From Halichoerus grypus (lineage: Eukaryota; Chordata; Mammalia; Carnivora; Phocidae): a DNA stretch of 64,000 nucleotides. Both the position numbers and the translations under genes were made by a program. Location: contig NC_135718.1 of assembly GCF_964656455.1 (NCBI RefSeq), positions 46,934,014 to 46,998,013 of the forward strand. The letters are read 5' to 3'. The first letter of the stretch is position 1. Every line of letters begins with the position of its first letter. The notes beneath the pieces were generated by a model. The model was given only the letters and a program-made list of their open reading frames with translations, ran no database searches and had not been told where the DNA came from. Below are positions 41,847 through 53,099 of the stretch, piece after piece.

Positions 41847-44729
41847 AGAAGCAAACCTTTACAGGTGCCTGTGTCCCTACGACACAGAGGGATGGAGGGG
41901 GGACCCCTGGGCTGCAGGCCACCCACACTGCTAACTCCTCCGGGTGGAATGGGAAAAGGATGAGCTGAGAAACGGAAACAAACACCCCCTCAGTGCGGGT
42001 CTCCCCCAGCACCACCCAGTCCCTCTCCTTCCCTTCAAAGCTCGTCTACACTCAGCATGGCCAGATCTGCACTCCTGCAACTCCTCCGCCCATTCATTCC
42101 GATCTGGCTTCTACACCAACACCCCAGCAGAACAGCCATAGCTAACGTGCTGCGTGTCCCCCTTGTCACTTCCCACAGCAACAACAGCCACCACTGGCCA
42201 CTCCCTCCTACTGAAGTGGACTCGCCCTGGCTCCTGTGACCTCACACTGTCCGGTTCTTCCTTCCCCCTCACGGACTGCTCTTTTTCTAGCTCCTTCCTG
42301 GGCTCACAGTTCCTTTACTCAGCTGTTCAAGGTGAGTTCTTCAATCTCATCATGTCCTTTATAGCAGATACAATGTCTTTATAGCAGATAAAAATGTCTC
42401 TCTAGCCCAGACACAGCTGCCTACTCGGTTCCCCGATGGCACCTCAAATGCTCCATGTCCAAAACTGAATTCACGATCATGATCTTGCCCACCCTCCAGA
42501 CCTGGTTCTCATCCAGTATCCCATGTCTCTGGGGAATCCAGGCAGACAACCTAGGGTGGGTGGGGTGGACTGGTGCTTTTGTGCACGTAGCATAGGGCCT
42601 GGCAAACAGTGGGTACTCATTAATGTTGGTTCAACAGAAACATGCCTTGTCACCCACTTCCTAAAAATAGCCGTGACCTTTTAGGTGAACACGGCAAACT
42701 AACATCTGCTATCACCAGCACCCCCCCCACACACATTAACACCCTTTCTCCCCCAGAGATGCCACTCCCAGGCTTAATCTGCTACATGCTCCCCCTGCCC
42801 AGCTAAGCCCCTCTCGGTTTCTCCTCTCCACCTTCATTCCGATTCATCTCAGCTCATGATCCTCCCAGCCAGCCTCCCCCCAAGCTCCAGGTGACAAAGG
42901 CTGGGGACACCAGACTTCCCTTGCAATTTCAGGAGCAATTCTTCCCTTCTTTTCTGCTGAGGCAGTGGGACTTTCAGGAGCACAAGCCCCTGGAAGATCA
43001 GACACTAAGGGATCACAGAGCCAGGCGTCAGCCGTCTGCACACTCCAGCCCATCTCAAGGGTTCTTGCAGTAATGCACCCAAGAGATTAACATTGTCATG
43101 ATCACACCCTGACTGATCTTAAACCCCCTCCGCAAACATCTCACCAGATTCTGCAAACAACCATATGAGGTAGGCATTTTACCATCCAGAACACTGGGAC
43201 CCTGTGTGGCTCCACAACTTGTCCCAGTGACCCAAAACGGATGAGAACTCTTGATTCCTGAGTCCTCGGTTGCCCTCACCCATTACTTTCTCCCATCAGC
43301 GTGTTCGAGTTACTGTTAGGGCCCTATGTACTGTTAGGATCCTCCCAAATTCAAACCACCGGGTGACATCAGACCCTCATTTCATGCGGTGCTGGGGCCA
43401 GGGTCAGCAGGCCTACTGTGGTGTGGTTTCAGCCATTATTAGAAAGCTCCACTGAATTTCAACAACTCCTTGTAAAATTGCAAATTCCCAACAAAGAAAC
43501 TTCAGTTTCTTCATTTCCCCTAAGAGCTTTCCTATCCAGGATCACTCAAATTCCTGATGCACCAGGGGACAATGGCATCAGTAGGTGTTGTAGGGAAAAG
43601 TCCAGAAAGACCTGAGTCTGCCTGCTTGGCTGGGACTGTGAAGCACACCAGCACACAGACTCTTCCCCGAGTGCCCCTCCCCCATGGGATCAAGTGCCAG
43701 AAGCTGCCTCAGGCTTAAGGAGAGAGGAACGAAGGAGGTGAATCCAAGAGGAAGGAGGGAGAGAGCTCTAGAAAGGCCCTGGGTTCTCTGCACAGATCCC
43801 CAGCACTCGGTGCAGATTTCCTTTCTACATTCACTTCCTGCCTACACTGGCTTTTTGTCTCTCTGTACTGCAGTGAATTCCCAAGAACCCACACTAACCT
43901 ATTCTGGCTGGATTCTTACTCCTGTCACTCCAAACTACCCATCCTCCCCAGAATCACATGAGCAAGGCATCGCTAATCGATCTTGGCCTTCTAGGTCCAG
44001 CAATCCAGGGTGGGCCCTATCTGTTACCCTTGCCCTGGCTCCATAAGGGAATCAAAGGGGCCTCTCAGGCAGCCCCTACTGCCACCTCTCAATCTGGACT
44101 ATTTCCATCTCAGGCTCTCTTTTGTTGCCTACTCAAACCCAGCCTTCAAGGTCTAAGATCAAGGAAAACCTTACTTTCTGGGCCTGCCTCTTATGCGCAG
44201 TGAAATTCTGCTGAGCACATATATTAGGCAAGGCCTGTCCTGGGTGCTGTGAGACCAGGAGAGGAGTAAGAAACAGCCCCTGCCGTCCAAAGACAAAGGA
44301 CAGGGCAGAGATAAGACACGTGGCCATACAAATACTAAGCAAGGCAAGTAGGGAGAAGTGATGCCAAAGGAGTGGAGGTGGAGGGCTGCGTGGGCTCAGA
44401 GTATGTCTTGGCCCTTCCTGCTAGGAGCAGGCCCCTGGATGGCTCCCAGGAGGGTGGGGAATCATGGGCAGAGATGGGGGAGGAGGGCATTCCAGGAGGG
44501 CAGAACAACATGAACTACAACAGAGGAACTAGCAGGAGAGCAGTTCAATTTGGACCTCCAGCTGCAGGAAAGAAACGACAGCTATTACTACTGTATTATT
44601 ATTGTTGACACTTCTGTCCCAGGCCCTGCCGTAAGCTTTACCCCATGTGGATGACATCCACCTAAAGCACACAGGTATGGCCTAACAGTCACCATCTCAG
44701 CTCAGTGTCTGGGCTGTATGGTTGTAAAG

Positions 44730-44870
44730 TATTAACTCATTTAATCCTCACAATGCCCCTGTCACGTAGGTATTATTACCCCCACTTTAAAGATGAGGAA
44801 ACCGAGGCACAGAGACTAGTAAGAGACAAGACTATGGAGGGATGCAGGACCCTGAGGTACTGAGCACCCA
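44730..44870 (-). mobile_element. MIR SINE
   Basis: ATTTAATCCTCACAATGCCC, then AGATGAGGAAACCGAGGCAC and AGAGACTAGTAAG, the MIR core in antisense. Confidence 0.75.
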
Positions 44871-45659
44871 ATGCCAGGGGCAACAGACTTCCCTGGCACC
44901 TCACCTGGTCTGTCTTGTCAGGGACCACCTAGAAGCACAGGAGTGTGCCTTGAGGGAAGGAGCACTGTTAATCTTCCTGGAATCCCCAACAATGGACTGA
45001 AGCAAGGAAGGAATGAAGGAACATAATGAGAGCCATTTAGGAGTGAGCAAAAGAACACACCCTGCCTGTCCAGCTCCTGGACCCAGCGTTGCCCTCCCCT
45101 GCAAGCTTTTGTTCCTGTTGTGGGAGCAGGGAAGAGGCTCATCCCTGGTCAGGGCAGCCAGCAGTAAAGCGTGGGGGAGAGGGGATCGGGAGAGAGAGCA
45201 GAGTGGCTGGCTACCTTGGATACCCAAAGCAAAGCAAGGTACTGATGGGGGGGAGCAGAGAGAAATGTCCCTGGGGACCAACTGTAACTTGCTTGGGCTA
45301 GAACTGGCTAGCTTAACTTCTCTCCTCGGAAGGGGAACTTTGCAACTGTCCTTTAAACCAATAAACTGGGTTTCTGCCCTTTTAAGCCTTCATCAGGTTA
45401 GGTAGAGCCCAGGGAGAGAGAAGAGTTCAAGAATCCCTCCCTGAAACTGTAGCTCAAGGGGAAAGTCAGAGAGGGTAAACACACAGGTGAACACAGCGCC
45501 CGGGATGGTTCCGCATTCTCTCAAAGGGCCTTACAAATAATCTCCAACAGCAGCAGCTCCCAGGATTTGCGTCCTCCCGGTTCAGGAGGAAAGTTCATGA
45601 AGCCAGCCTCTGCGAGCTCTCCTTAGCACAAGCCGGAAGGGCACCTACACTCTCGAGAA

Positions 45660-46600
45660 CTCGGCTGGGTCTGAGGGGCCCGGGCCACCGGCCATCCCCA
45701 TACCAGCCAGTCGCCTTCTGGTCGCAGGTTCACCTGGTCGCAAGTTCACCCAGTCGTCCCACGCCCACCCAGGAGCGGCTGAACCCCCGACCCCAGCCGC
45801 GCAGCACAGTCACGAGGCCCTGGCCACAGGGGGCCGGCCTGTGCACCGCCCACCCCACAGGGAGGGCAGCCCCCCGCGGCCGATCGAGCCAGGGCAGCCG
45901 GGCCGACGCAGCCCGTCGGGACCCAGCCCGACAGCCCGACACCACCATCCCCCCCCACCCCCCCAACCGCCGTGCCGCCGTGCAACCTGGAAGCCGCAGG
46001 GCCGCGGCGGGAGCCGGCGCGGGGCGGGTCCGGGGCTCACCGGCCGGGCCGCGGCGCTCTGCCGCCACCCGGTCCCTTGCCGCCGCCCCGCTCCGTGCCT
46101 CCGGCGGGCCGGGGAGCCCTCACTTACCGGGCCACTGGCCACTGACCACAGGGGTGGGGGCCGCGAGGGGCGAACGGGGCCGCGGGCAGCGGCGGCTGTC
46201 TCCGCGGGCGTCCCGGCCGCGGCGCCTCGGTCGGCCTGAAGCTCTGTCCCACTCCGGCTCTCGGGGCACTCGGGGTACTCCTCGAGCACCGCAACCGTCA
46301 GGGCCGGGCCGGAGGAGGAGCCCGCGGGCGGAAAACTCGGCGGCGGCCCAGCGCGCCCCGGGGCGGAGCCTCTCGCGCTGGGGGCAGGGCGGGGCGAGGG
46401 GTGGGGCCGGAGCGCGGTCCCGCCCCCAGGTGATTTCCTGGAGGGCTAACCCGCAGAGAGACGCTTCCTCGGGCGGGGGGACAAATCGCAGGCCTTCTGG
46501 CGCTGTTGGACCGGGAGGGTATTCCGCCGGTGCCGGGAGGTCGGCGAGGAGCCCTCCGCTACGCCCGCCTCCTCCGTCAGTCGCGCCCTGAGCCGCGTTC
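45660..46600 (-). promoter_or_regulatory. ANXA11: CpG island promoter of ANXA11
   Basis: About 0.9 kb of very GC-rich, CpG-dense DNA free of interspersed repeats, in a neighbourhood that is otherwise CpG-poor. It holds GC-box (Sp1-type) motifs such as GGGCGGGGCG near 46385-46400 and no TATA box next to the candidate first-exon donor. Its location about 24 kb upstream of the coding start fits the large 5' introns of ANXA11. Open frames of 100-200 codons across it reflect base composition and are not annotated. Confidence 0.8.
46128..46330 (-). other. ANXA11: Candidate first (non-coding) exon of ANXA11
   Basis: Inside the CpG island the minus strand carries a near-perfect donor, GGCCCG followed by GTAAGTGAGG, whose last exonic base is 46128. 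The upstream edge (transcription start) cannot be read from sequence and is set loosely; a TATA box is absent, as expected for a dispersed CpG promoter. A second donor, GTGAGC, with last exonic base 46041, would give a longer alternative first exon. Confidence 0.5.
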
Positions 46601-47164
46601 TCCGGGTGGGTATTCCCCAAGCCCCCTCCAGCCCTGTGTACCGTTGTTAGCGACTCTCCTTCAGGTAAAGAGCGCTTTCCACAATAGGAAGGTCATGCAA
46701 CAGTATGGAGGTGGGGGTGGGGAGAGTAGCTTTATAGTGGAGAGACCCGACAAACTACCTTAGCTAAGTGATCAAGGTCAACGTCAAGAGAGATAAATCA
46801 TTAGTGATACGATGTGCCCATGTGGTCTTCCTCCCAAGAATATAGCCAAGAAAAGCCTAAGGAGATAGGAAAATAATGTAGTGTGGCATCCTGGAGGGGA
46901 TCCTGGTAAAAGGACATTAGAGAAAAACTAAGGAAACCTAAATAAACTATGGACGTCAGTTAATAATAAAGCATCACTGTTGGCTCCTTCACAGTGGCAA
47001 AAGCACCATGCTAATAGGAAATGCTAATAATAGAAGAAACCAAGTGTTAACTTCTCATTTTTTCTGTAAATATAAAACTGTTCTAAAAGAGTTTATTTTT
47101 GAGGAAAAAAAAGCTCTCACGGATAATAAATGAATATATGGTAGTTTAAAAGCAGTTTTTAGAA
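46601..47164. other. Gene-free stretch between the CpG blocks
   Basis: AT-rich unique-looking sequence with no supported exon, motif or named repeat. Confidence 0.6.
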
Positions 47165-47475
47165 ACTGAGATTCACACTTTACTCTTCCAGCTCACTTTT
47201 AGGTGTGCCCTTCCAGATCTTTCTCTCTGCAGCACTCTATGTGTGTATATACTCACCTAGATGTACTGTTTAAAACGGTGTTGCAGTATTTTTCTGTGAC
47301 ATGCTTTTTTACTCACTACATCTTGGAGGGTCTTTCCATGCAAGCGCACCTTGTTCTACTTGGTTCTTCCCAAGGACCCAAGGGGTGCGCAAACGTGCGT
47401 GTCACCTAGGTCCTTAGGGAAGGACATTTCGGTTGCTGTCGGTTTGGGGCTATTGCGAACAGCACTGCTGGTCCT
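47165..47475 (-). mobile_element. L1 fragment between the two CpG blocks
   Basis: Antisense L1 3'-region sequence: ACTACATCTTGGAGGGTCTT and TTTCGGTTGCTGTCGGTTTG, GGGCTATTGCGAACAGCACT. Diverged. Confidence 0.6.
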
Positions 47476-47529
47476 ATTTCCATTTTCAGAGCGCACGGAG
47501 AGAGAGGGACTGGGGTGCTTAGGTCCAAG

Positions 47530-48070
47530 GGGAGACTCTGGGTAGGGTTGCTGGTGCCGGGCGGAAGCCGCGCCCTCCGCCAGCCAGTTGCCGCCCGACT
47601 ACGAACCTCGGGGACCCAGTCATTTTCCGCGGCCTGTGCAACACCGCTGTCCCCGCAAAGGCGCGGCTCTTTTTCGGGGCTGAACTGCATTTTTCAGCGA
47701 TGAGTGGGCGGGTGAGAGTGAAACTCAAGCCAAAGGCTCCAGTGCGACTCGGAGGAAATGCCCCGCCCCCACCCCCAGCAGAAGACGAGCCAAGGGTCAG
47801 TGGCACCAGGAGACTCCGCCAGGCTTGGGTATTACCGCGGTGGGGGTGCCCGCGGCGCATCAGGAGCGGGCGTCGGAGCGAAGCCCCCGCCGAGCCCGCG
47901 GCGCTCCGAGAGAGCGTCTGTCGCCTGGTGCGCCCTGGGCTAGGGGCTTCGTCGGGGAAGGTCACACCTGGCGCCCACGCAAGCCTCTGCTTGGACACCC
48001 TGCGCCGGCGCCGCTCGTGCCGCGGCTCCCGGCGGCCTCAAAGGCAAGTTTCTTTGAACGGCTCACTTTT
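47530..48070 (+). promoter_or_regulatory. Second CpG-rich block, possible divergent lncRNA promoter
   Basis: About 540 bp of CpG-dense DNA separated from the ANXA11 island by about 0.9 kb of AT-rich, L1-containing sequence. In human, LINC00857 starts roughly 2 kb upstream of ANXA11 on the opposite strand, so this block may be the equivalent promoter. That assignment is inference from synteny recalled from memory; no exon of such a transcript can be fixed here. A 125-codon frame at 47700-48077 (+) is Arg/Pro-rich and unrecognised. Confidence 0.35.
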
Positions 48071-48798
48071 TCCGTAGATGAGCTATTGCTTCCTTAAATA
48101 CCACCTTAAAAAAAATAAATCAGTAGGGGCGGAATTCCTTCTGCGTGTAGCACACACTTTCCTACGTCAGGACTGAGCTCTTCAAGGCCCAGGATGGTGA
48201 ATAGCTACCACTGTGCTCACCTTTCTGTGACTTTCAACCATTTATTTTTAACAAACGTCATGTTGAGCTCCGACTTGGTTGGGACACTTGTGTCGGGGAA
48301 AAGGTTTGGTGCGCAAACACCTGGGTCCTGTCACTTGGAAGTGATCCGTTCTTTGAGCCTCGGTGTTCTCGCTTAGAAAATCTTCCAAATGATCTATGAA
48401 AATCTGTAAAGTAACCACTGCTTCATCGCTGCTAGGGGCTGATGCAAACATCAGATGAGGTAAGGGGAAGCGAGTGCCTTGTAAACCGGTCAGGTGCTTC
48501 AGAGCTCTGAGTAGTACAGGACCTTTATAATCTTTCTGATGTTGAGTCATTGTACAGACAGTGTTTGAGTACAGGCAATGTGCCCGGCCCTGTGCTGGGT
48601 GCCCCAGAGACAGGGAGAAAAGAAAACTCCTTCGCTCTAAACGCAGTTCTCTAGTGGAAAAACAAATAAATCGCAAATACCTCACAAAATACAGGCTTGT
48701 AAAAAGGATCCTTGGGGTCAATGATGAGAGGGAAGTGTAGAGGACAGGATCCAGAAAGGCTGCTTCTGATCAGTCTGGCCAGACTTTACAATCGACTT

Positions 48799-48991
48799 TT
48801 AATTATTTTTATTTTTTAAAAAAATTTATTTATTTGTCAGAGAGAGAGCACAAGTAGGGGGAGTGGCAGGCAGAGGGAGAATCAGGTTCCCCGCTGAGTA
48901 AGGAGCCCAAAGCCAGCTCCATCCCAGGACCCTGGGATCATGACCTGAGCCAAAGGCAGACGCTTAACCAACTAAGCCACTCAGGCATCCC
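48799..48991 (-). mobile_element. Can-SINE, first of an abutting pair
   Basis: Antisense, from AATTTATTTATTTGTCAGAG to CCACTCAGGCATCCC. More diverged than the adjacent copy. Confidence 0.92.
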
Positions 48992-49194
48992 TATTTTTTT
49001 TTTTTAAGATTTTATTTATTTATTTGACAGAGAGAGACACAGCGAGAGGGGGACCACAAGCAGGGGCAGAGGGAGGGGGAGAAGCAGGCTTCCCGCAGAG
49101 CAGGAAGCCCGATGTGGGGCTCGATCCCAGGACCCTGGGATCATGACCTGAGCCAAAGGCAGATGCTTAACAACTGAGCCACCCAGGCGCCCCC
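48992..49194 (-). mobile_element. Can-SINE, second of an abutting pair
   Basis: Antisense young copy, ends CCACCCAGGCGCCCC. The T-rich sequence CCTATTTTTTTT occurs on both sides, suggesting a target-site duplication. Confidence 0.93.
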
Positions 49195-49204
49195 CTATTT
49201 TTTT

Positions 49205-50480
49205 TTTAATCATGTTCATTCTTTTTAAAAAAATTATCTACTGCTTTCATTTCTGCTTTTATCTTTGTAGTTCTGTTCCTTCTTTCTTTGGATCTGCCCT
49301 GGTGTTCTTTTTCTGGTTTCTAGAGTTGAACATTTGGGTCACTTATTTTCCAGATCTTTCTGTTGTTGTTCTCTGATAAATGTATCTAAGACTAGAAATC
49401 TCCCTCTACATCCTGCTTTAACTACAAATCACAAGTTTTAACATGTCATGCTTTTGTTATCTCTCGGTTATAAATATTTTGGTTTTTTTTTTTCCAGTAG
49501 GATTTTATCCTTAATTCATGGATTATTTAGAAGCATGTTTCCATGGTTTTTTAAAAAACATTTTGTCATAGATTTCTAATTTTAATGCTTAGAGATTTTT
49601 GGAATTTGGTGAGACCTCTTTGTGGCCTGATAGACTTTTTTTTTTTTTAATGTCCCAGTTTTTGTGAATGCACAAGCTTCTTTCTATATGTTTCTCCATC
49701 CAGTTTGCTAACCTAGTTATTTAGGTTGTTTATACCCCAGGTTTTTTTCTGTTCAAGCCGTTGATTTCCGAGAGGGTTGATTTAACGTTTTCTACCTTTA
49801 TTGTGCTTTGCCAATTTTCCCCTATAATTTGATCTCATTTTGCCTTACAATTTTGAGAACAAATTATTAGGTTCACGCAAGTTCATAATTGGTTTATCTT
49901 TTGGCGACTTATCTTCTTTTATCACTTTTCTCCTTAAAAAATTGCCTGCTCTTTAGTATTGCTATCTAAGATAGTATTTGTCTGGTATATGTTTTTCCTC
50001 TCTTGTTTTCAGGCTTTACTGTTCTTTAGGTTCATCTCTTGGAAATGACACAATTTTTTAACAATTTTTAAAAAGTTCATCTGAGTATCTGCTTTTAATT
50101 GGTGAGTTTAGTTTATTTTAATAATGATTACAGAAATTTTTGGACTTATCTCTGCCCCCTTTTAGGAGATACACACATATACACACACGGGTGCGTGCAC
50201 GCACACACATACACTCAAGGCTGATATTCACCTAAAACACATGCTAAAATGCTGTAAATTGTAAAAAATCAAAATTCTTTCATCCTGCTTGGTAAATAGT
50301 GGTTGCCTTGAGACCTCATAGTACCCCCACCCATGATCTTCCCCTGATCTAGCAACAAAAGGGGCAATACTTATCACAGGGGGCCCTCCAGCACCTTTTT
50401 CAAGTCTCTTATTGGTTAGTAAAGGGGCCAGGTAGGTGGATTAATATTTTGACTATCATGTGAAATACGCTTTCTCTTTG
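49205..50480 (-). mobile_element. Old L1/HAL1-type LINE
   Basis: Antisense LINE sequence: ATCACAAGTTTTAACATGTC, TTAATTCATGGATTATTTAG, GAGATTTTTGGAATTTGGTG and GTTGATTTCC motifs, as in L1-lineage ORF antisense. A (CA)n with CG steps sits at about 50170-50215. All frames broken. Confidence 0.65.
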
Positions 50481-51230
50481 TTTCTTTTTTCTCTTTTCCT
50501 ACTCCCATTTGGAATGTTTGAATTTTCTTTGTTTAATAGAGAGGTAATACTAGAATTAAAAAGATATGAATAAATAGCTGTTTATTAGACACCTTTACCA
50601 GAATATCCCTCATAAAACCCAAATTTATAATGTCAAAAAGTGAACTAACCATCTTTCCCGCTCAACCTGTTTTTTCTCTTGGATTCTGTATCTCAGCTGA
50701 GATACCACTGCAGGGCCCCTCACTTCTACGGGTTCTTCATGGGAGAGGCTTAGCACACTTTTCTGTGGTCCAATGTTTTTGTAGAGTTTGCAAAAGTAAG
50801 CTATTTTGAATACAAACAATTAAGACATCTGGCTCTTTTTATCCTGAGTTCTCTAAAAACCCCTCACAGCAGAGGGGCCGTAGGTATTTTTGGGGATTTA
50901 GCTAAAAAAAGGTGAGCTGGAGTTTCGCTTAGTTAGGGTTTAGTAGGATATGTTCATACCATTTGCAGTCACTTCTGTGTGTGGTTACATTACTGCTCAT
51001 CTTTCAATGTAGGAACGGTTTCTAGGAACATGGCTCTGATTCAGCCAGAAGAGCCAGAGATGTTCAATAATAAACATGTCCTATAGCACCTGTTTTCAGA
51101 AATATGTAGGCAGTGAAGGAGAAACAAGATTTGATATGTTTGGAACCAGAAACCAGTCTATGGAAAATTCTTCCAACCATTGTATGTATGAAGTTTTAAG
51201 CATGTAAGTCTATTCTCATCCAGGCCCATT
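50481..51230. other. Unassigned AT-rich intergenic sequence
   Basis: No recognised repeat, exon or motif; a 64-codon minus-strand frame at 50625-50819 is not recognised. Confidence 0.5.
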
Positions 51231-51463
51231 TATTTTTTGTTTTGTTTTTTATTTTTTATTTTATTTTATTTTTAAAGATTTTATTTATTTTTCAACAGAG
51301 AGAGAGAGACAGTGAGAGAGGGAACACAAGCAGGGGGAGTGGGAGAGGGAGAAGCAGGCTTCCCGCTGAGCAGGGAGCCCGATGTGGGACTCGATCCCAG
51401 GACCCTGGGATCGTGACCTGAGCTGAAGGCAGACGCTTAACGACTGAGCCACCCAGGCGCCCC
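51231..51463 (-). mobile_element. Can-SINE inserted in the tail of another Can-SINE
   Basis: Complete antisense copy. It is bounded by TTGTTTTGTTTTTTA on both sides (about 51236-51250 and 51464-51478), which is tail sequence of the older SINE at 51464-51670. Confidence 0.92.
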
Positions 51464-51670
51464 TTGTTTTGTTTTTTAAAGATTTTATTTATTTATTTGA
51501 GAGAGAGAGAGAGAGCATGTGAGCTGGAGGAGGAGCAGAGGCAGAGGGACAAGCAGATTCTGCGCTGAGCATGGAGCCCAACATGAGGCTCTATCTCATG
51601 ACCCTGAGATCGTGATGTGAGCCAAAATCAGGAGTCCGTAGCTTAACTGACTGAGCCACCCAGGCACCCC
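51464..51670 (-). mobile_element. Older Can-SINE hosting the insertion
   Basis: Antisense, ends CCACCCAGGCACCCC. The composite of both SINEs is flanked by TCATCCAGGCCCATTTA and TCATCCACACCCATTTA, the imperfect duplication of this older copy. Confidence 0.92.
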
Positions 51671-52250
51671 TCATCCACACCCATTTAAAAGGGAAGCCCT
51701 CTCGTAGGGAATATACTTGATAAGGCAACAAATGCAATGATTACATACAAACATATAGAAATAGATCTTTTTAAAAACAATTTCAGGAAATATATTTTAC
51801 TAGCACTCTGTGTAATATGGCACCAACTGTGGGAGTGCTGCCTGTGTGTGAAATTAAATGCTTTCTGTATCTGACTGTATCACATCCTAACTTATATCGT
51901 GTATTTTATACTGATAGAGTCTATAAATTCTAGATGCACAGGCCAAGAAAGATGAAATTTTATTATGACTTTATATGAACTACATCAGCAAGAATAACAC
52001 AAAACTCAATTTACCACTACAATAAGAACATCCATGACAAGCTGGCAAATACCCATACCAATTAAAGAAATGTTTAAGTTTAGACAAGAAAACTTAAATG
52101 CCCAGAAATCTCATAACCCATACATGAAACTTGCTAGAATTATTTCCAACTTTGACAATAGTGATACAAATATACAGTGTAGGGAAGGAAAAATTCCGCT
52201 TCTACCTTTCAAGTTCTTCCAGTTGGACTAAGAGTTTTTTTAATATGTAT
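51671..52250. other. Unassigned AT-rich intergenic sequence
   Basis: No supported gene or named repeat. Confidence 0.5.
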
Positions 52251-52443
52251 TCTTTTTTTTAAGATTTTATTTATTTGCGATAGAGCGAGCGAGCAAGAGA
52301 GCACGAGTGGGGGGAGAGGCAGAGGGAGAAGAAGCAGGCCCTCCACTGAGCAGGGAACCTGACCCGGGGCTTGATCCCAGGACCCTGAGATTATGATCTG
52401 AGCCAAAGGCAGACACTTAACTGACTGAGCCACCCAGGTGCCT
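52251..52443 (-). mobile_element. Can-SINE
   Basis: Antisense, TTTTAAGATTTTATTTATTT to CCACCCAGGTGCCTC. Diverged middle with GAGCGAGCGAGC. Confidence 0.9.
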
Positions 52444-53099
52444 CTGGGATTAAGAATTAAATTTACATGAGACAGGTTAATAGGAGAAAAAAAAAACAGT
52501 TTTATTATGTGCGCACAGAGGCCCAATATTGAAATTGAGCCCTGAAGAAATGACCAAGGCAGGCAGTTTTTATACTTTTTAGACAAAGAGATGATACATT
52601 TCTGAGGAATTGACAGGATAAAGAAAATAGTGGAGAACTTCGATTAGGAAGAAGTTCTAAGCAGATTTTGGGCTGAGATAGTAAATTAGTAAAAAAATAA
52701 TAGGGTTTGTTTCTACAGCTTTCTTGGCTTTAAAATTCCTATCTGGTGATAAGGATGTCTTTTTACTTCTTAGTGTAGGGAGGGTACGTTTTGTATGGGA
52801 GATTTGTTTCCTGCTTTTGGGAGGACAGAGCAGGGGCTGAGTGTCTTGCACCTGCTTTTTCCCAAATAGCCTCAATTCAAAATAATCAATACACCATTTG
52901 GGTATATTTTGGGCAGCCTGCCCCTGGCCCTTACGACATGATACTACCAGCAGTATTAATTGTTCACAGCTCAAATAGCTTACTTCTGCAAATTTTACAA
53001 AACTGTATGACCATACTGGAAGAAGACTGAGGTCTCTTTCTATTCTACTAAAGAAAACTAATACTATTAGAAAATCCTCCCTATCTATAGATTTTTCTT

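Larger units (their letters stand above)
36229..46127 (-). other. ANXA11: First intron of ANXA11
   Basis: About 9.9 kb between the CpG-island exon and the candidate second exon. Holds five Can-SINEs (38984-41846), MER5A, L1 and MIR fragments, and long unassigned stretches at 37.0-38.2 and 42.0-45.6 kb. The 237-codon frame at 37452-38165 sits in GC-rich DNA with a poly-C run at about 37890-37906 and is not supported as a gene. Confidence 0.55.

Noticed and set aside
45841..46620. Several Arg/Pro/Gly-rich frames up to 203 codons in the CpG island
   Set aside because: CpG islands rarely contain stop codons; frames overlap on both strands and do not match a known protein.
47700..48097. 125-codon and 90-codon frames in the second CpG block
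   Set aside because: Same base-composition effect. Kept only as a possible promoter region.
49016..49219. Small frames containing VVKHLPLAQVMIPGSWDRAP and similar text, also at 9302, 27491, 28170, 41608, 52209 and 60259
   Set aside because: Recurrent peptide from the Can-SINE body, not a gene family.
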